DNA from: Myxococcaceae bacterium
GTDB taxonomy: Bacteria; Myxococcota; Myxococcia; Myxococcales; Myxococcaceae
DNA: 7,031 bases
NCBI GenBank assembly: GCA_018262385.1
Contig: JAGSPQ010000583.1
Location: 1-7,031 of the forward strand
Direction: 5' to 3'
Below are positions 5,194 through 7,031 of the stretch, piece by piece. The notes under the pieces were generated by a model. The model did not search any database, was not told where the DNA came from, and saw nothing but the letters and a program-made list of their open reading frames with translations. The translations under genes were made by a program, and so were the position numbers. How positions within the stretch are numbered: position 1 is the stretch's first letter; each line of letters starts with the position of its first letter.

Positions 5194-6041
5194 AGCTGCT
5201 CCGCCACGCTGAAGGAGCGCTCTCCGGTGTCGGCGGCGAGCGCGCAGACCCGGGCGTCCGGCCCCAGCGCCTGGGCGACCCGACAGGCAGCCTCGACGCC
5301 CGCGGCGGTGCCGGCCGACAGCAGCAGCCCTTCTTCCCGGCCCAGCCGCTCGCGCATCTTCCACGCGGTGAGGTCGTCGACCCACTCGGTCGAGCTGACC
5401 AGCCCCGGGTCGAGCAGCAAGGTCAGCTCCTGGGGAAGGACCCCGTGCTGGCGGTGGGGACGCCAGGCCTCACCGAAGGGCCGCACCGCGACCAGCAGGA
5501 CCTGGGGGAACTTCGCGCGCAGCAGCCGGCCGATCGCGCTCAGCGTGGCGCCGGTGGCGACCGGGGCGACGAAGGCGTCGATCCGGTCCAGCGCGGCGAG
5601 CAGCTCGCGGCCCACCTCGGCCATCGCCTCCGGCCGCGCGCCGGGGAACCGATCGCTGAGCACCTCGCCGGCCTGGCGGGCGGCGGCGAGCGCGCCGGCG
5701 CCTCCGCCGGCGAACGGGGTGAGGATCACCTTCGCCCCGTAGGTGATCAGGCTCTGGCGCACCTCGAGCGGGGTGTCTTCGGGCAGGTACGCCTCGACCG
5801 CCCGCCCCCGCAGCGCGCCCTGCATCGCCACCGCGACCGCCAGCGCTCCGTCGGCCGCTGCCCGCCACACCCCGTCCCCGTCCCCGTCTGCGGCGGCCCG
5901 GGCCAGGTGCCGGGCGACCCGATCCATCACGGTGGCGTTGGGGCTGCGGGTCTCGAGCTTGAGCCAGACGGCGCCGCAGCCCGCGGGCACCAGCCGCTGC
6001 AGCTTCACCACCGGAGTGTCGCGGGCCTGCTCGTCGATCAC
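5190..6041 (-). CDS. Cysteine-synthase-like pseudoenzyme lacking the PLP lysine
   Basis: This 283-residue protein follows the CysK/CysM fold from end to end but has lost the catalytic motifs. TPVVKLQRLV (9-18) and AVWLKLETRSPNATVMDR (24-41) match the N-terminal region, yet the lysine that binds PLP is Met39. The TSGNTG substrate loop reads AAADGAL. The glycine-rich phosphate loop reads PVATGATLSAIG, and the SSGAA motif reads SAGTAAG. Structural segments such as YLPEDTPLEVRQSLITYGAKVILT remain, so the fold has been kept. It is the first gene of the cysteine operon and overlaps the E1 gene by GTGA. A regulatory or scaffold role, or heterodimerisation with CysM, is a reasonable inference. The start is GTG 6041, the only standard start available at this end; no Shine-Dalgarno precedes it, and a dyad abuts it. 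Confidence 0.82.
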   Translation of the reverse strand: MIDEQARDTPVVKLQRLVPAGCGAVWLKLETRSPNATVMDRVARHLARAAADGDGDGVWRAAADGALAVAVAMQGALRGRAVEAYLPEDTPLEVRQSLITYGAKVILTPFAGGGAGALAAARQAGEVLSDRFPGARPEAMAEVGRELLAALDRIDAFVAPVATGATLSAIGRLLRAKFPQVLLVAVRPFGEAWRPHRQHGVLPQELTLLLDPGLVSSTEWVDDLTAWKMRERLGREEGLLLSAGTAAGVEAACRVAQALGPDARVCALAADTGERSFSVAEQL

Positions 6042-6066
6042 GGCGGGTGGGTTTACCCGATCCGCC
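6042..6066. promoter_or_regulatory. Imperfect dyad abutting the operon's first start codon
   Basis: GGCGG (6042-6046) pairs with CCGCC (6062-6066), and GGGT (6049-6052) with ACCC (6055-6058). The dyad takes the place where a ribosome binding site of the minus-strand gene would be expected. It could be an operator or a small hairpin in the leader. In GC-rich DNA such pairing also arises by chance. Confidence 0.25.
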
Positions 6067-6070
6067 GATG

Positions 6071-6104
6071 GGAACCTTCGTCGAATGCGGCCGGTACCTA
6101 TAGA
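6071..6104 (+). promoter_or_regulatory. Weak promoter candidate for the histidine kinase
   Basis: TATAGA at 6099-6104 is the most -10-like hexamer in the 77-base divergent gap. GGAACC at 6071-6076 resembles the -35 of ECF sigma factors, but no matching ECF -10 is placed well. If TATAGA is used, the leader is about 10 bases and just includes the Shine-Dalgarno. Confidence 0.2.
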
Positions 6105-6106
6105 CT

Positions 6107-6111
6107 GGAGG
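6107..6111 (+). promoter_or_regulatory. Shine-Dalgarno of the histidine kinase gene
   Basis: GGAGG followed by 7 bases and GTG at 6119. It supports GTG 6119 as the start of the plus-strand gene. Confidence 0.75.
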
Positions 6112-6118
6112 CCCGCAC

Positions 6119-7031
6119 GTGGTTGACCCGTCAGACAACTCGCTGGACCCCGCCGGCAATGATCGCCGGGCCCGCGTGCGCGCGGTGCTCGAGAAGCGGC
6201 GGCTGACCCAGAACCTCTCGCCCCAGGAGGCCGCCTCGTCCTGGATGCAGGAGCGGTTCGTCGCCCGGGCCCGCGCGCTCTTCTACGCGCGGATGATGTT
6301 CCTCACCCTCGGCCTGCTGATCCTGGCGGTGCCGGTGTGGCGCCACTACTTCGGCATCGCCGGGCCGTTCGCGTTCGCCGGGTACTTCGCGATGCTGCTC
6401 TACAGCGTCGCCAACTACATGGTGCTCGATCACCCGAAGGCGGGGCGGATCGTCAGCTACGTCACCCTCTGCCTCGACCTGTGCTTCCTGGTGGTGCTGA
6501 TCGCCAAGCCGCAGACCGGAGGAGGGCTGCAGAGCCCGCTGCTGGCGACCCAGCTGCTCTTCACCACCCTCTTCGCCCTGCTCTACCCCAAGCCGCTGGC
6601 GATCCTGCCGCCGCTGCTGGCGCTGCTGATCACCACCCGGCTCGACCTGCTGCTGGGGCGCTCGCCCACCGCGGTCGAGGTGCTGACGCTGATGTGGTAC
6701 CTCGCGCTCAACTTCATCATCATCTACGTGCTCGTCTACCTGAACGAGCGCGAGGTCAGCGCGCACAAGGAGGTCGTCGAGCTGCAGGGCGACCTGAAGG
6801 AGCTGGCGGTGGTCGAAGAGCGCAACCGGCTCGCGCGCGAGATCCACGACGGGCTGGGCGCCAGCCTCTCGAGCCTGATCATCCAGGCCGAGTACCTGCA
6901 GACGATGGCGAAGGACGAGGCGCTGCTCAAAGAGATCGGCGAGCTGAAGGCGAGCGCAGAAGAGAGCATCGAAGAGCTGCGCCGGTCGCTGAAGATGATG
7001 CGCGAGGACTTCGACCTGGGGGTCGGGCTCG
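6119..7031 (+). CDS. Membrane sensor histidine kinase, NarL-partner (HisKA_3) type, N-terminal part
   Basis: The frame is open from GTG 6119 to the right edge, giving 304 residues with no stop. A hydrophilic N-terminus of about 50 residues is followed by about six hydrophobic segments (roughly 55-74, 79-103, 111-130, 139-156, 159-178, 189-208). A charged coiled-coil-like linker (209-240) then leads to the dimerisation and phosphoacceptor box ERNRLAREIHDGLGASLSSL, with His243 as the expected phosphorylation site. This H-box is that of the HisKA_3 family (NarX/DesK-like), whose partners are LuxR/NarL-type response regulators. The ATPase domain must lie beyond the window. There is no large extracytoplasmic sensor domain, so the signal is probably sensed in or near the membrane. 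It is divergent from the cysteine operon; control of that operon is possible, but the sequence does not show it. Confidence 0.9.
   Translation, partial: MVDPSDNSLDPAGNDRRARVRAVLEKRRLTQNLSPQEAASSWMQERFVARARALFYARMMFLTLGLLILAVPVWRHYFGIAGPFAFAGYFAMLLYSVANYMVLDHPKAGRIVSYVTLCLDLCFLVVLIAKPQTGGGLQSPLLATQLLFTTLFALLYPKPLAILPPLLALLITTRLDLLLGRSPTAVEVLTLMWYLALNFIIIYVLVYLNEREVSAHKEVVELQGDLKELAVVEERNRLAREIHDGLGASLSSLIIQAEYLQTMAKDEALLKEIGELKASAEESIEELRRSLKMMREDFDLGVGL

Noticed and set aside
5194..5385. N-terminal extension of the active E1 to 5385
   Set aside because: The extension is an Arg/Gly-rich shadow inside the preceding gene with no RYxRQ arm; GTG 5193 overlapping the preceding stop is the sensible start.
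4633..5742. 369-residue plus-strand open frame opposite the active E1 and the synthase-like gene
   Set aside because: Antisense shadow; the minus-strand frames carry clear family motifs and overlapping stop/start junctions.
6131..6847. Minus-strand open frame opposite the histidine kinase
   Set aside because: Composition dominated by Gln, Glu, Arg and His, as expected from the reverse of a Leu-rich membrane protein; the plus strand has transmembrane segments and an H-box.
1..7031. CRISPR array, tRNA or rRNA genes, insertion sequence
   Set aside because: No spaced short repeats, no cloverleaf-like or rRNA segments noticed, no transposase-like frame or terminal inverted repeats; the only sizeable repeat is the pair inside cysM.

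Overview
This is a high-GC window. Its gene content and a Myxococcota-style lipoprotein suggest a myxobacterium-like or other deltaproteobacterial lineage; this is an inference without any marker gene. Nearly all of the window is coding. Nine minus-strand genes run right to left from about 6041 to 498, followed by the start of a minus-strand lipoprotein gene. A histidine kinase gene diverges rightward at 6119.

The first unit (6041 to 2174, minus strand) looks like a protein-thiocarboxylate cysteine biosynthesis operon of the kind described in Mycobacterium (CysO, CysM, Mec and an E1-like MoeB/MoeZ enzyme). Gene order is: a cysteine-synthase-like protein without its PLP lysine; a short E1-like adenylyltransferase that begins directly at its glycine-rich ATP loop; a TusA-like sulfur carrier; a CysO/MoaD-like carrier ending in Gly-Gly; a second E1-like protein that lacks the ATP loop but retains the N-terminal RYxRQ arm; a CysM cysteine synthase; and a JAMM/Mov34 peptidase (Mec type). 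Several junctions are 4-base stop/start overlaps, so translation is probably coupled. In the known pathway the E1 adenylates and thiocarboxylates CysO, CysM places the sulfur on an activated serine to give CysO-cysteine, and Mec releases cysteine.

The second unit (2069 to 498, minus strand) follows an AT-rich gap with a likely promoter and an inverted repeat. It holds an APS-kinase-like protein with an altered substrate loop and a Lys/Ala/Arg-rich tail, and a LarE sulfur transferase whose cysteines suit the iron-sulfur-cluster LarE type. A lipoprotein gene then runs off the left edge.

Three points stand out. (1) Two enzyme families of the operon each occur as a pair with one degenerate member, and the two E1 halves are complementary, which suggests a bacterial heterodimeric E1. 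(2) The cysM reading frame carries an in-frame 212-bp copy of its own 3' segment in place of the region encoding the substrate-binding loop; this is either a real rearrangement or an assembly chimera. (3) The conserved arm of the degenerate E1 lies upstream of any standard start codon, behind a strong Shine-Dalgarno and an ACG codon.
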